Positions 1 through 9,243 of a stretch of 64,000 nt of DNA are shown in pieces. A program made the position numbers and the translations under genes. Position 1 is the first letter of the stretch. Each line of letters opens with the position of its first letter. Location: assembly GCA_964527565.1 (NCBI GenBank), contig CAZGOY010000008.1:33834-97833 (forward strand). Reading direction: 5' to 3'. Source of the stretch: JAGXQV01 sp964527565. Its GTDB lineage: Bacteria; Pseudomonadota; Gammaproteobacteria; Burkholderiales; Sulfuricellaceae. A model generated the notes under the pieces. The model searched no databases and was not told the DNA's origin. It worked only from the letters and a program-made list of their open reading frames with translations.

Positions 1-64
1 ATGTGTTCGAAGCCGGGAAGCACCAGTGGCGGGCGGAGAATGGCATTCATGAGAGGATGCGTTA

Positions 65-919
65 TTATTTTCCCAGAAAGAGGGCTTCGGCTTCGGTGAT
101 TTCCGAGCGCGCTTCAAGCACCACAGGCTCAATGACGCTCTCATCCAGGCCGGTGAATTCCCAGGCGCGCGCATCAATCGGCGGAACATCACTCAAGTCG
201 AGGGTGTCCACCTCGGCCATCAATGCCAGGATATTGGCGATATGCACCAGCGCGGTTTCCCTGGGAAAACGCTGCGCCTCGCCGATGGCATGATGGTAGG
301 CGATACACTCCTCCAGCATGGTCGGCAAATGCCACTGGCGCGCCAGTTCGCCCCCCACTTGCGCATGGTCGAACCCCATGATTTTCCATTCGGCCTCGTA
401 TACCGGCAATTCATCGACGTTATCCAGCACCAGCAGCAAGGCTTCCTTGGCCTGCGCGGCCAAACGGTTGAAAATGACCAGTTCACCAATGTCGTGCAGC
501 AATCCTGCGGTGAATACGGCCTCCACGTCGCAACGGCGCGCCTGCTTTGCCAGGATGCGTGCCGCCAGCGCGCAATACAGGCTGTGGCGCCAGAAATTCT
601 CCATCGATACCAGATCGTTGGGCAAGCCTTCAAACGCGGTGGCAACTGAAGTCGACAGGGCCAAGTTGCGTATCTGGCTGGTGCCGATGATCGACACCGC
701 TTTGGCAACCGTATCGACCGAGGAGGAAAAGCCATACAAAGGGCTGTTGGCCACGCGCAGCAGACGCATGGTGAAGGAAGGGTCCTGGCTTACCGCCTTG
801 GCAATGTCGCCGGTGCTGCTATCGGGGGATTCCACCAGACGATTGATGCGCAGAAACACATCCGGCAATGTGACCAACGCACCAACACCCTGCACCAGTT
901 CAACGATTTCATTTTTCAT
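65..919 (-). CDS. HDOD domain signalling protein
   Basis: This 284-residue protein is almost entirely one HDOD domain, running from about residue 12 to 210. HDOD proteins are HD-phosphohydrolase relatives that usually act as non-catalytic adaptors in bacterial signalling, for example in chemotaxis or c-di-GMP pathways. An HD pair survives in the motif GLLHDIGE, as in many family members, but no full metal site is evident. I start at the ATG at 919 because the domain begins right after it; an in-frame ATG 25 codons upstream would only add a poorly conserved tail. It stands alone, downstream of typA on the same strand and separated from it by a strong hairpin. The signal it senses is unknown. 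Confidence 0.8.
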   Translation of the reverse strand: MKNEIVELVQGVGALVTLPDVFLRINRLVESPDSSTGDIAKAVSQDPSFTMRLLRVANSPLYGFSSSVDTVAKAVSIIGTSQIRNLALSTSVATAFEGLPNDLVSMENFWRHSLYCALAARILAKQARRCDVEAVFTAGLLHDIGELVIFNRLAAQAKEALLLVLDNVDELPVYEAEWKIMGFDHAQVGGELARQWHLPTMLEECIAYHHAIGEAQRFPRETALVHIANILALMAEVDTLDLSDVPPIDARAWEFTGLDESVIEPVVLEARSEITEAEALFLGK

Positions 920-1012
920 GGGAGTACATTGGCATGATGCAACATGTTTCGTCAAGCTAATGGTAGCGGTAACGCTACGGTGAGTGTACTGCACTTGCAG
1001 TAGCCCAAACCA

Positions 1013-1043
1013 ATACGGGCGCCCCTCAACAGGGCGCCCGTAT
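1013..1043 (-). terminator. Hairpin downstream of typA
   Basis: A perfect 12-bp stem (ATACGGGCGCCC pairing with GGGCGCCCGTAT) around a 7-nt loop lies just past the typA stop codon. On the minus strand it is followed by a weak T/G-rich tail rather than a clean T run, so termination efficiency is uncertain. Confidence 0.6.
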
Positions 1044-1077
1044 TTCAGTCTACGGGTTTCTGGCCCTGAATGAGATG

Positions 1078-2889
1078 TTAACTGCGCGACGCCTTTTTGC
1101 GCTCATGTTCCAGCAGGTAACGCTTACGAATACGGATGGATTTGGGGGTAATCTCCACCAGTTCGTCATCGTCGATGAATTCCACAGCAGATTCCAGCGT
1201 CAGCTTGATCGGCGGAGTCAGACGCACGGCTTCGTCGGTGCCGGAAGCGCGCACGTTGGTCAATTGTTTGCCCTTGATCGGGTTCACCACCAGGTCGTTC
1301 TCGCGGCTGTGAATGCCGATGATCATGCCTTCATACAGCTTGTCGCCGGGGCTGACGAACATTTTGCCGCGATCTTCCAGCTTCCATAGCGCGTAGGCCA
1401 CGGCCTCGCCGTTGTCCTGGCTGATCAGCACGCCGTTGCGGCGACCGGGAATGTCGGGCCGCACTTCGGCATATTCGTCGAATACGTGCGACATCACGCC
1501 GGTGCCGCGCGTCATGGTCATGAATTCGCCCTGGAAGCCAATCAATCCGCGCGCGGGAATACGATACTCCAGGCGCACCCGGCCATGACCATCGGACTGC
1601 ATGTCCTGCAGGTCGCCGCGGCGGCGGCCCAGCTCTTCCATCACCGCGCCCTGGTTGGTCTCCTCCACGTCAACGGTCAGCGCTTCATAAGGCTCGCACT
1701 TGACGCCGTTGACTTCCTTGATAACCACGCGCGGCTTGCCCACCGCCAGTTCAAACCCTTCGCGGCGCATGCTTTCGAGCAGCACTGTCAGATGCAACTC
1801 GCCGCGCCCGGAAACCATGAATGAGTCGGCCTCATCGGTATCTTCCACCCGCAACGCCACGTTAATCAGCAGCTCTTTCTGCAAGCGGTCGCGGATCTGG
1901 CGGCTGGTAACGAATTTGCCTTCGGTACCGGCCAGCGGCGAGGAGTTAACGCGGAAATTCATGTTCAGCGTGGGCTCATCCACCAGCAGCAACGGCAGGG
2001 CCTGGGGTTTCTCCCTATCGCAAATGGTGACGCCGATGCCCATTTCATCAATCCCGGTAATCAGGACGATGTCGCCCGCCAGCGCCTCGTCCAGCTGCAC
2101 CCGCTCCAGACCGTGAAATCCCATGACTTGGTTGACCTTGGCGTTTTTCGGCGTGCTATCCGGGCCGTTCATCACCACGACCTGCTGGCCCGGCTTGAGC
2201 CGGCCATTGGCAACGCGGCCAATACCGATGCGGCCAACGAAGCTTGAGTAGTCCAGCGCGGCAATCTGCAATTGCAGCGGTGCATCCACATCCCCCTTGG
2301 GGGGGCCAACGTGTTCGAGGACGGTATCGAACAGGGCGCGCATGTTGTCGCAAGGCTTGTCGGCTTCCAGCATGGCGTAGCCATTGATCGCGGAGGCGTA
2401 GACTACCGGGAAATCAAGCTGGTCGTCGGTCGCACCCAGCTTGTCGAACAATTCGAAAGTCTGGTTGACCACCCAGTCGGGACGGGCACCGGGACGGTCT
2501 ATCTTGTTGACCACCACGATTGGCTTAAGCCCCAGCGCGAGGGCCTTCTTGGTGACGAAACGCGTTTGCGGCATCGGTCCTTCCACCGCATCCACCAGCA
2601 GCAGCACGCCGTCCACCATACCCAGCACCCGTTCGACCTCGCCACCGAAATCCGCGTGCCCCGGCGTATCCACGATATTGATATGAACCCCTTCGTATTC
2701 CACCGAAGTGTTCTTGGCGAGAATGGTAATACCCCGCTCCTTTTCCTGATCGTTGCTGTCCATCACCCGTTCGGCGATATGCTGGTGCGCGGCGAAAGTG
2801 CCGGCCTGGTGCAGCAGCTTGTCCACCAGCGTAGTTTTGCCGTGGTCAACGTGGGCGATGATGGCGATATTGCGAAGAGCGCGGGACAT
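1078..2889 (-). CDS. typA: Ribosome-associated GTPase TypA/BipA
   Basis: A 603-residue translational GTPase of normal family length. The N-terminal G domain shows HVDHGKT at residues 13-19, DTPGH near residue 76 and NKID near residue 130. EF-G-like domains and the TypA-specific C-terminal domain follow. TypA binds the ribosome and supports 50S assembly and stress or low-temperature growth. A good Shine-Dalgarno (AGGAAG) precedes the ATG, and an extended -10 box lies about 30 bp upstream. It is transcribed alone, reading away from the tRNA cluster. Confidence 0.97.
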   Translation of the reverse strand: MSRALRNIAIIAHVDHGKTTLVDKLLHQAGTFAAHQHIAERVMDSNDQEKERGITILAKNTSVEYEGVHINIVDTPGHADFGGEVERVLGMVDGVLLLVDAVEGPMPQTRFVTKKALALGLKPIVVVNKIDRPGARPDWVVNQTFELFDKLGATDDQLDFPVVYASAINGYAMLEADKPCDNMRALFDTVLEHVGPPKGDVDAPLQLQIAALDYSSFVGRIGIGRVANGRLKPGQQVVVMNGPDSTPKNAKVNQVMGFHGLERVQLDEALAGDIVLITGIDEMGIGVTICDREKPQALPLLLVDEPTLNMNFRVNSSPLAGTEGKFVTSRQIRDRLQKELLINVALRVEDTDEADSFMVSGRGELHLTVLLESMRREGFELAVGKPRVVIKEVNGVKCEPYEALTVDVEETNQGAVMEELGRRRGDLQDMQSDGHGRVRLEYRIPARGLIGFQGEFMTMTRGTGVMSHVFDEYAEVRPDIPGRRNGVLISQDNGEAVAYALWKLEDRGKMFVSPGDKLYEGMIIGIHSRENDLVVNPIKGKQLTNVRASGTDEAVRLTPPIKLTLESAVEFIDDDELVEITPKSIRIRKRYLLEHERKKASRS

Positions 2890-2919
2890 GAAAACTTCCT
2901 GAACGTGAAAAAGGGCGCG

Positions 2920-2928
2920 ATTTTAACA
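2920..2928 (-). promoter_or_regulatory. Extended -10 promoter of typA
   Basis: On the minus strand the box reads TGTTAAAAT, an extended -10 (TGnTAAAAT), about 31 bp before the typA start codon. The same type of box, with the same following bases CGCGCC, is found ahead of thrS. No clear -35 was recognised. Confidence 0.5.
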
Positions 2929-3107
2929 TAACCCTCAGGATTTCCTGATGAAATTTTGGATTTTCGGAGCGCAGTCCAGCATAAGCTGGGCAACAACCCA
3001 TAATCCATGACCAGCAAAAGGCATGAAGAGGCCCAGAAACAGCGCTTGTCGCCAGAATAAAAATGCAAACCTGGCAAATTGAGATTGACTTGGAAGGGGT
3101 ATTTTTT

Positions 3108-3181
3108 TGGAGGCGGGGGTCGGAATCGAACCGGCGTAGACGGCTTTGCAGGCCGCTGCATGACCACTCTGCCACCCCGCC
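3108..3181 (-). tRNA. tRNA-Cys (GCA)
   Basis: A 74-nt tRNA with the 3' CCA encoded. The anticodon loop reads CTGCAAA, giving anticodon GCA. The acceptor stem GGCGGGG pairs with CCCCGCC and the T loop GGTTCGATTCC is normal. It is the last of three minus-strand tRNAs. Confidence 0.95.
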
Positions 3182-3196
3182 ATGCGATACTTTGAA

Positions 3197-3232
3197 AGCA
3201 AACAGGGAAAGCTTACGCTTTCCCTGTTTGCT
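3197..3232 (-). terminator. Perfect 15-bp hairpin between tRNA-Gly and tRNA-Cys
   Basis: AGCAAACAGGGAAAG pairs perfectly with CTTTCCCTGTTTGCT around a 6-nt loop. On the minus strand it follows tRNA-Gly and precedes tRNA-Cys, with a short TTTCAAAG tail. It may terminate or attenuate the tRNA-Gly transcript, act as a processing site, or be a mobile palindrome. Confidence 0.5.
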
Positions 3233-3239
3233 GTAATAC

Positions 3240-3315
<76 letters not shown>

Positions 3316-3385
3316 AATCAAGAAGCCGACATTCTAGTTATTTTTAGCGGCTTGTCAACCACCAAATTTCACCAAACTCCCGGCA

Positions 3386-3475
<90 letters not shown>

Positions 3476-3558
3476 GGCAGGTCGGCATTCTACCAGCATT
3501 GCCGGACTTTGTGACACCCGGAATGGACAAGTTCGCCAAAGATGCGCAAACTGGAAGT

Positions 3559-4941
3559 ATGCGTGCGCTCCTCGCCCCCTTCCTCGCGCTGTTCCTGACC
3601 GCTTGTGACTTGGTGAGCAAGCCAGTTCCTGCGTTTCGTGAAAGCGGTGAACTTGTCGTCATCACGCGCAACAGTCCAACCACCTTTTACGAAGATGCGC
3701 AGGGCAATTTCATCGGTTTAGAGCATGATCTCGCCGCATTGTTTGCCAAGGAACTGGGGGTGCAGGTCAAGTTCGTCATCGCCCCGGAATTTCACCAGAT
3801 CATCCCCATGCTACAAGACCGGCAGGGACATTTGGCGGCGGCTGGCCTGGCCATTACCGCCGAACGTGAAAAAAAAATCCGTTTCGGCCCACCCTACCAA
3901 ACCACTTTGCAGCAGGTGGCCTACAGCACGTATGCCTTGCGTCCCAAGGGGGTCAAGGACCTGCTCGGCAAACGCATAGAAGTGATTGCCGGCAGCAGCT
4001 ACGTGGAGCGTCTGAAAGCCCTCAAACAACAATATCCGGGCCTTTCCTGGGAGGAAAAATTCAAAGAGGAGAGCGAAGGGCTGCTGGGCAAAGTGGCGGA
4101 GGGAACGATTGACTTCACAGTAACGGATTCCCACATTATCACGCTTGCCCAGAACTATTACCCCAATCTCGGGGTGGCCTTCAACCTGGGGGGGCCGGAT
4201 CAACTCGCCTGGGCTTTCCCACAAGACACAGACCCTGAATTGTATGGGCTGGCTTGGCGCTTTTTTGCAAAAATCCGGCGCGACGGTACCTTGCGGCGCC
4301 TGCTGGATCGCTACTATGGCCATCTGGAGCGTCTGGATACGGCAGATGTATCCACTTTTCTGGAAAGGATGCACACCACTTTGCCGGAGTTTCGCAAGCT
4401 GTTTGAGCAGGCACAGGAAATCACCGACATCGACTGGCGCCTGCTGGCTGCCCTGGGCTATCAGGAATCGCACTGGAACCCGTTGGCGACCTCGCCGACC
4501 GGCGTGCGCGGACTGATGATGCTGACCTCCAGCACCGCCGATTTTCTCGGGGTTTCCGACCGGCTCGATCCCAAGGAAAGCATTCCGGCGGGAGCGCGTT
4601 ACCTGCAAAGTCTCAGGGATGCATTGCCGACGCGCATCGGCGAACCCGATCGCACCTGGATGGCGTTGGCCGCCTATAATACCGGACGAGGGCATCTGGA
4701 GGATGCACGCATCCTGGCACATCAACTGAAGCTTAACCCCGATTCGTGGGCCGATCTGAAAAAAACCCTGCCGCTACTAAGCAAGCCGGTCTACGCCCAG
4801 ACCGCCAAGCATGGCTACGCGCGCGGTGGAGAAGCCGTTATCTTCACGGAAAACACCCGAACCTACTATGACATTCTGGTGAAATTCGCGCCGCCCTACA
4901 AATCCATCCTGTCTGCGGAATCGGGGGGGAAGCGCCCATAA
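3559..4941 (+). CDS. mltF: Membrane-bound lytic murein transglycosylase F
   Basis: A 460-residue lipoprotein with the MltF layout. A short lipoprotein signal with an LTAC lipobox at about residues 13-16 is followed by a periplasmic solute-binding-like (SBP_bac_3) domain at about 30-260, then an SLT goose-lysozyme domain at about 275-430. The SLT catalytic Glu lies in YQESHWNP and is followed by GLMMLT and the AYNTG motif. MltF cleaves peptidoglycan glycan strands, forming 1,6-anhydro ends, from the outer membrane. I start at 3559 because it gives a compact signal peptide; an ATG at 3523 is the alternative. The open frame runs back through tRNA-Ser but that part is not coding. Confidence 0.93.
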   Translation: MRALLAPFLALFLTACDLVSKPVPAFRESGELVVITRNSPTTFYEDAQGNFIGLEHDLAALFAKELGVQVKFVIAPEFHQIIPMLQDRQGHLAAAGLAITAEREKKIRFGPPYQTTLQQVAYSTYALRPKGVKDLLGKRIEVIAGSSYVERLKALKQQYPGLSWEEKFKEESEGLLGKVAEGTIDFTVTDSHIITLAQNYYPNLGVAFNLGGPDQLAWAFPQDTDPELYGLAWRFFAKIRRDGTLRRLLDRYYGHLERLDTADVSTFLERMHTTLPEFRKLFEQAQEITDIDWRLLAALGYQESHWNPLATSPTGVRGLMMLTSSTADFLGVSDRLDPKESIPAGARYLQSLRDALPTRIGEPDRTWMALAAYNTGRGHLEDARILAHQLKLNPDSWADLKKTLPLLSKPVYAQTAKHGYARGGEAVIFTENTRTYYDILVKFAPPYKSILSAESGGKRP

Positions 4942-4967
4942 AAAAACCCCGGCAAGCCGGGGTTTTT
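4942..4967. terminator. Bidirectional Rho-independent terminator
   Basis: AAAAACCCCGGC pairs with GCCGGGGTTTTT around a 2-nt loop, with A and T runs on both sides. It sits between the convergent mltF (+) and cold-shock (-) genes and can end transcription from both. Confidence 0.9.
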
Positions 4968-4987
4968 CAAAGCGAGAACTTGTCGGC

Positions 4988-5191
4988 TTAAGCTGCCTGG
5001 ATGTTCGAGGCTTGCTTGCCTTTGGGACCGGTCGCCACGTCAAACGTAACGCGCTGGTTTTCCTTCAGGGTCTTGAAGCCGCCGCCCTGAATCGCCGAGA
5101 AGTGCGCGAACAAATCGTCGCCGCCATCATCGGGGGTAATGAAACCAAAGCCCTTAGCGTCGTTGAACCACTTTACAGTACCTGTTGCCAT
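4988..5191 (-). CDS. CspA-family cold-shock protein
   Basis: A 67-residue single cold-shock domain with both RNP motifs (KGFGFI and DLFAHFSAI) and the usual MATGTVKWFN start. Such proteins bind single-stranded RNA or DNA and act as RNA chaperones or antiterminators, often after a temperature drop. It lacks upstream genes and has an unusually long 5' region, as is typical of cold-regulated csp genes. Which paralogue it is cannot be told from sequence alone. Confidence 0.95.
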   Translation of the reverse strand: MATGTVKWFNDAKGFGFITPDDGGDDLFAHFSAIQGGGFKTLKENQRVTFDVATGPKGKQASNIQAA

Positions 5192-5345
5192 TGTATCTTC
5201 CTAATCTGGTTTATATAAGTAACATGGGCGGATGCCCGAAATCTATCGAATCAAGAACACAAAGGACCAACGAAGGTACCGCAATTTGAAGCTTGAATTC
5301 CACAGACTGTCGCCAGCTTAACAGGATTTCCGGCAAAATCAAGGT
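5192..5345 (-). promoter_or_regulatory. Probable long cold-shock 5' leader
   Basis: The 256 bp between the csp start and the next gene contain no ORF. On the minus strand TTGAGT, an 18-bp spacer and CATAAA could form a promoter near 5345-5375, which would give a leader of about 150 nt. That is the size of known csp leaders that refold with temperature. The structure itself was not computed. Confidence 0.4.
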
Positions 5346-5447
5346 TTCTTTATGTCGCCCTTAATGCTGGACACTCAATAGCGGCTGCGCAATGACTACC
5401 ACTCCCCTTCGCCCCCGGATTGCCTTGGCTTGCCAGCCTGTGGCAGT

Positions 5448-5747
5448 ATGAGATTGATGGACTGGCATTTACTCAAACTGTTTGCGGTGGCGGCGACCAT
5501 TGCCCTGACTTTCGGCGTCTGGCTGCATTTCTTTCTCAACGCCGAAAAACCACTGGGATTCATTGCCTGCGGCATCGGCTATTTCGCCATGCTGGGCGTA
5601 TTTTCCTCCGGCTATCTGCTGGTCAGCCTGTTCGATGATTTCACGGTGAGGGACATTGCCGTCATCACTGTGCTGGCCATCCTGTTTATCATTCTAATTT
5701 ATGGATTTTCCAACCTGCTTGAAGCTTGGCAACGAGGCACCCGATGA
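5448..5747 (+). CDS. Small integral membrane protein, unknown function
   Basis: A 99-residue protein with about three hydrophobic segments: residues near 8-28, 35-58 and 68-90, the last very hydrophobic (VITVLAILFIILIYGF). No family was recognised. I chose the ATG at 5448; a TTG at 5430 and an ATG at 5457 are possible. Its TGA overlaps the ATG of trhP (ATGA), so the two are translationally coupled and probably co-regulated. The coupling does not show a shared function. Confidence 0.65.
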   Translation: MRLMDWHLLKLFAVAATIALTFGVWLHFFLNAEKPLGFIACGIGYFAMLGVFSSGYLLVSLFDDFTVRDIAVITVLAILFIILIYGFSNLLEAWQRGTR

Positions 5748-7009
5748 AAACCCCTGAACTGTTACTCCCCGCCGGCTCGCTGGAAAAAATGCGCACCGCT
5801 TTCGCCTATGGCGCCGATGCGGTCTATGCCGGACAGCCGCGCTATTCCCTGCGCGCGCGCAACAATGAATTCGGCCTGGCGGAATTGGCTGAAGGGATTG
5901 ACGAAGCGCGTGCCCTGGGCAAAAAATTTTATGTCACCAGCAACCTGATGGCGCACAACGCCAAGGTAAAAACCTATCTGGCAGACATCGAACCCGTTAT
6001 CGGCATGCGACCGGATGCGCTCATTATGGCCGATCCGGGGCTGATCATGCTGGTGCGCGAAAAATGGCCGGACGTGGCGATTCATCTTTCCGTGCAGGCC
6101 AATACCGTGAACCATGCCGCGGTGGATTTCTGGCGCAAGCAGGGATTGACGCGCGTGATCCTGTCGCGCGAACTATCGCTGGACGAAATCGCCGAAATCC
6201 GCCAACGCTGCCCGGACTTGGAACTGGAGGTATTCGTTCACGGCGCCTTGTGCATCGCCTATTCCGGGCGCTGCCTGCTATCCGGCTATTTCAACCACCG
6301 CGACGCCAACCAGGGCACCTGCACCAATTCCTGCCGCTGGGATTACAAGGTGCTGGAGAACAAGGAGCACGTCATCGAGGAAGGCCAGCGCCCCGGCGAA
6401 CTGATGCCCATCGAGGAAGACGAGCATGGCACCTACATCCTGAACTCCAAGGATTTACGCGCCGTCGAGCATGTCGGGCAACTGGCGAAGATGGGCGTGG
6501 ATTCGCTGAAAATCGAGGGCCGCACAAAATCCGTCTATTACGTCGCTCGCACCGCTCAGGTATATCGTCGCGCCATTGACGACGCACTCGCCGGCAGACC
6601 CTTTGACCCCTCCTGTCTGAATGCTCTGGAGCATCTCGCCCACCGTGGCTACACCGGCGGTTTTTACCAGCGCCAGGCTCACGCCCAATATCAGAATTAC
6701 GCCAGCGGACAATCGGAAAGCGGGGTCAGCCAGTACGTCGGTGATGTGGCCGCTTTCGATGCGGCCAGCGGCATGGCCGAGATCGTGGTGAAAAACCGCT
6801 TCCGTGTCGGCGACCAGATGGAATGGCTCTCCCCTTCCGGCAATCACCGCTTCACGCTGGCCCGCATGGAAACCCTGGCGGGAGAAAACCTGGCAGAAGC
6901 GCCCGGCAACGGCTGGGTGGTTCGCATCCCCCTGCCTCCGGGCAGCAACCCGCAGCGGGCAATGCTGGTGCGTTTCATGACGGACGAGGCAAGCGGCGAA
7001 TCCTGCTAA
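5744..7009 (+). CDS. trhP: U32 family tRNA hydroxylase TrhP (YegQ)
   Basis: A 421-residue U32-family protein. The N-terminal half is the TIM-barrel-like domain starting ELLLPAGSLEKM. The family signature FVHGALCIAYSGRC and the cysteines of GTCTNSC (about residues 165-200) are the likely iron-sulfur ligands, and a C-terminal barrel follows. In E. coli YegQ/TrhP makes 5-hydroxyuridine at position 34 of certain tRNAs from prephenate-dependent chemistry, the first step to (m)cmo5U. Older annotations call such proteins collagenase-like peptidases. The start overlaps the upstream membrane-protein gene by four bases. Confidence 0.88.
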   Translation: MKTPELLLPAGSLEKMRTAFAYGADAVYAGQPRYSLRARNNEFGLAELAEGIDEARALGKKFYVTSNLMAHNAKVKTYLADIEPVIGMRPDALIMADPGLIMLVREKWPDVAIHLSVQANTVNHAAVDFWRKQGLTRVILSRELSLDEIAEIRQRCPDLELEVFVHGALCIAYSGRCLLSGYFNHRDANQGTCTNSCRWDYKVLENKEHVIEEGQRPGELMPIEEDEHGTYILNSKDLRAVEHVGQLAKMGVDSLKIEGRTKSVYYVARTAQVYRRAIDDALAGRPFDPSCLNALEHLAHRGYTGGFYQRQAHAQYQNYASGQSESGVSQYVGDVAAFDAASGMAEIVVKNRFRVGDQMEWLSPSGNHRFTLARMETLAGENLAEAPGNGWVVRIPLPPGSNPQRAMLVRFMTDEASGESC

Positions 7010-7062
7010 AGATCAGGAAACCGGCGGATGGTCACACATACGCCGGATTTCTGGATGCCCGC

Positions 7063-8232
7063 CTACGCAGCGGGCCAATAATCGGTAGCGATTCCCTCCC
7101 CCAAATCCGCCTCGATCAGTCGGCGGCGCACTTCCAGCAGACGGGCCACCAACTGTGGTTCATGCACCTCGTAGGCGGCGGCATCGGCCGCACGGTTGAC
7201 TACCACGCCGAGCAACTCGGTAATGGCGTTGCCGATGGAATTCGGGCTGATGGTGACAATCAGCTTGCCCGCCTCGTTACGATAAATGAGTTGCTTGAAG
7301 GCAGGCTGCCAACGTATGGCGTTGGCGTACTTGGCATCGACGATGCAATGGTCGCGCACCTTTTTTGCGGTCTTGAGAAAATCGTTGTTGAACAGCAGCA
7401 CGTTTTCAACCTGGTCGGGAAAATAGACGTCGCTCAGGATGGGGGCGTTGCGGGTGGAGACTTGCGAGAAGAAAGTGCGGTAAAAGTCGATGAAGCCCTT
7501 CAGCACCAGATCGTATTCGTGCCAGAAACGGATGTCTTCCAGCGTGGCCGATCCACCGGGCACTTCCCAGCTCGGCAGGCCCTGCGGATAGCCGGTCAGG
7601 TCGAGGCGTGCATCGTCGTCACTGACCGGGCGCAACACTTCCAGATGAAGCGCCTTGCAGATGAATTCGCGGTAAACATCATGCATGTACATCTCGAACA
7701 AGGAGTGCTGGCCACCGTCAGTCAGGTTGGGATTTTTCGGGTCGGCGAGCTTGGCTGCGCGCAGGTCGTCCATCGGAAACACGATGAAATGGTTGTGCAG
7801 CATGCGAATGCTCGGCACCCCCGGCGAAGTCAGCGGCCAGGTGGCGTCCAGGCTGGCTTCGCCCGCCAGCACCAGATGCTGCTGCGGGTCGGGATACTGT
7901 TCCAGCATGTAATCGATGATGATCTGGTTCATCCGGTTCCACACGTGCTTGACGTTTTCCGGCACCTGGGTACGGCGTACCGGGCGCCCCAGCGGATTGA
8001 GGATGCACTGCGAGGTGTTGTAGATGATGGACGTGTCAAATTCGTTGCTGTGCCCCAACGCCTTACGATATAGCAGCAAGTTCTCAGGATTTCTCAACAA
8101 CCCATTGTTGTGCATCAGATCATTGAGGTTTTCCGTGCTATTGAAAAACTCGTTGGGTTTCATCCCTTCCGGCACTTCCAGGGGGATGGGGCGAAAAGGG
8201 GTGACGATTTCACGCGGCGATGGGAGTGTCAT
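7063..8232 (-). CDS. Conserved-looking protein of unknown function
   Basis: I do not recognise this 389-residue protein. It is soluble in appearance, without signal or membrane segments. Composition, codon use and full length suggest a real gene. One motif, IRMLHNHFIVFP near residues 150-162, resembles the histidine-rich stretch of HIT/GalT-type nucleotidyl transferases, but only weakly. Cysteines are rare. It is convergent with trhP and separated by about 195 bp from the defence-type genes upstream. The start ATG has no obvious Shine-Dalgarno. Confidence 0.6.
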   Translation of the reverse strand: MTLPSPREIVTPFRPIPLEVPEGMKPNEFFNSTENLNDLMHNNGLLRNPENLLLYRKALGHSNEFDTSIIYNTSQCILNPLGRPVRRTQVPENVKHVWNRMNQIIIDYMLEQYPDPQQHLVLAGEASLDATWPLTSPGVPSIRMLHNHFIVFPMDDLRAAKLADPKNPNLTDGGQHSLFEMYMHDVYREFICKALHLEVLRPVSDDDARLDLTGYPQGLPSWEVPGGSATLEDIRFWHEYDLVLKGFIDFYRTFFSQVSTRNAPILSDVYFPDQVENVLLFNNDFLKTAKKVRDHCIVDAKYANAIRWQPAFKQLIYRNEAGKLIVTISPNSIGNAITELLGVVVNRAADAAAYEVHEPQLVARLLEVRRRLIEADLGEGIATDYWPAA

Positions 8233-8427
8233 GGCAGATCCGGTCCGGTTTCAAAAAACATTCGCCGGGCGCGCTGATCATTTAGCGCGCTTTTCCGACG
8301 AACAAGCTGGGATATTTTTACCACATTGCCGGAAAAGCACGGAGCAAAAAAATCAAATGGCGGGATAAACCCGCTTCATTCCGGGAATTCGGCGGCACCA
8401 ATACCCTTTTTACCCGTGCCGCAACGT

Positions 8428-9243
8428 TTACACCAAACGGTCAAGGATTGGTTGCAAATCGGCAGGCAGCGGCAACTTGCGCAGAATCTTCTTACGCCGC
8501 TCATCTTCTCCCATCTGCCCAAGCAGATGGTTCATGGCCGGGTTAACCGCACGCTCCCAGAAGACCTTGCCATGTATCCACTGTGCAAACTGAATGTCGG
8601 GCGTTACGGCATTCGCAGTCGCAAGCCGTGCCTGAAACTCCGAAAAAATACGATCCGGATCAAGCAGCGCATCCCACTCGCCTAAAATTCGCAAGATTTC
8701 GGCGTCGTCCTGTGCTGTATCCAAACTTTCCTTTGAAGCCAGCGCCTCCTTGAAGCCCAAGGCTCGCAACCCGGTCCACAGCGGCGCAACAACTCGCCAT
8801 AAAACCCCATGCCGCAAATACTGCGCAAATTCGCTGGTGATGGCTGCATGAAAAGCGGCCTCACTCCCAGCTACACCTGCCTGCCGTGCCGGTGGAATGG
8901 CAGGCCACAGTTCAACGGGATTGATGAAGTAATTTTCCAGGCAATAGCGTGGCAGCACCATCAGGTTCGGCAGTTCAGCCTGTCTTTGGTCGATGACCAA
9001 CTGATCCCACTCATCCCGGTCCACCAGGCCAATCCAGTCTGGCTCCACAGCCAGCAGGTCGAGAAGCTGACGCTTGCTCCCTGCGGCATCAATCGCCCAG
9101 CGCTGCTCCCAGCCAGGAACAAAACGCTTTAACAGAATGTGAAAGGCAGCTTTGTCGTCTGCGCCTTCAACCAGGAAAACCCGCTTTATCTGAGTGCCGA
9201 TCAACTTCTGGCGGATGCTATCGCGCTTGCTCTCAATGCTCAT
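8428..9243 (-). CDS. DUF4435 TOPRIM-like protein, partner of the adjacent ATPase
   Basis: This 271-residue protein has the layout of DUF4435/TOPRIM proteins: an acidic Glu in FLVEGADDKAAF (E26), a DRDE acidic cluster at about residues 75-78, and the family-typical LPRYCLENYF near 100. In such proteins these acids bind metal for nucleic-acid cleavage. It overlaps the ATPase gene by 4 bp (ATGA), so the two are co-translated. An SMC-like ATPase followed by DUF4435 is the arrangement of the PARIS anti-phage system (AriA-AriB), where AriB is the toxic nuclease released on infection. Equivalence is inferred; other ATPase-TOPRIM pairs exist. Confidence 0.72.
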   Translation of the reverse strand: MSIESKRDSIRQKLIGTQIKRVFLVEGADDKAAFHILLKRFVPGWEQRWAIDAAGSKRQLLDLLAVEPDWIGLVDRDEWDQLVIDQRQAELPNLMVLPRYCLENYFINPVELWPAIPPARQAGVAGSEAAFHAAITSEFAQYLRHGVLWRVVAPLWTGLRALGFKEALASKESLDTAQDDAEILRILGEWDALLDPDRIFSEFQARLATANAVTPDIQFAQWIHGKVFWERAVNPAMNHLLGQMGEDERRKKILRKLPLPADLQPILDRLV

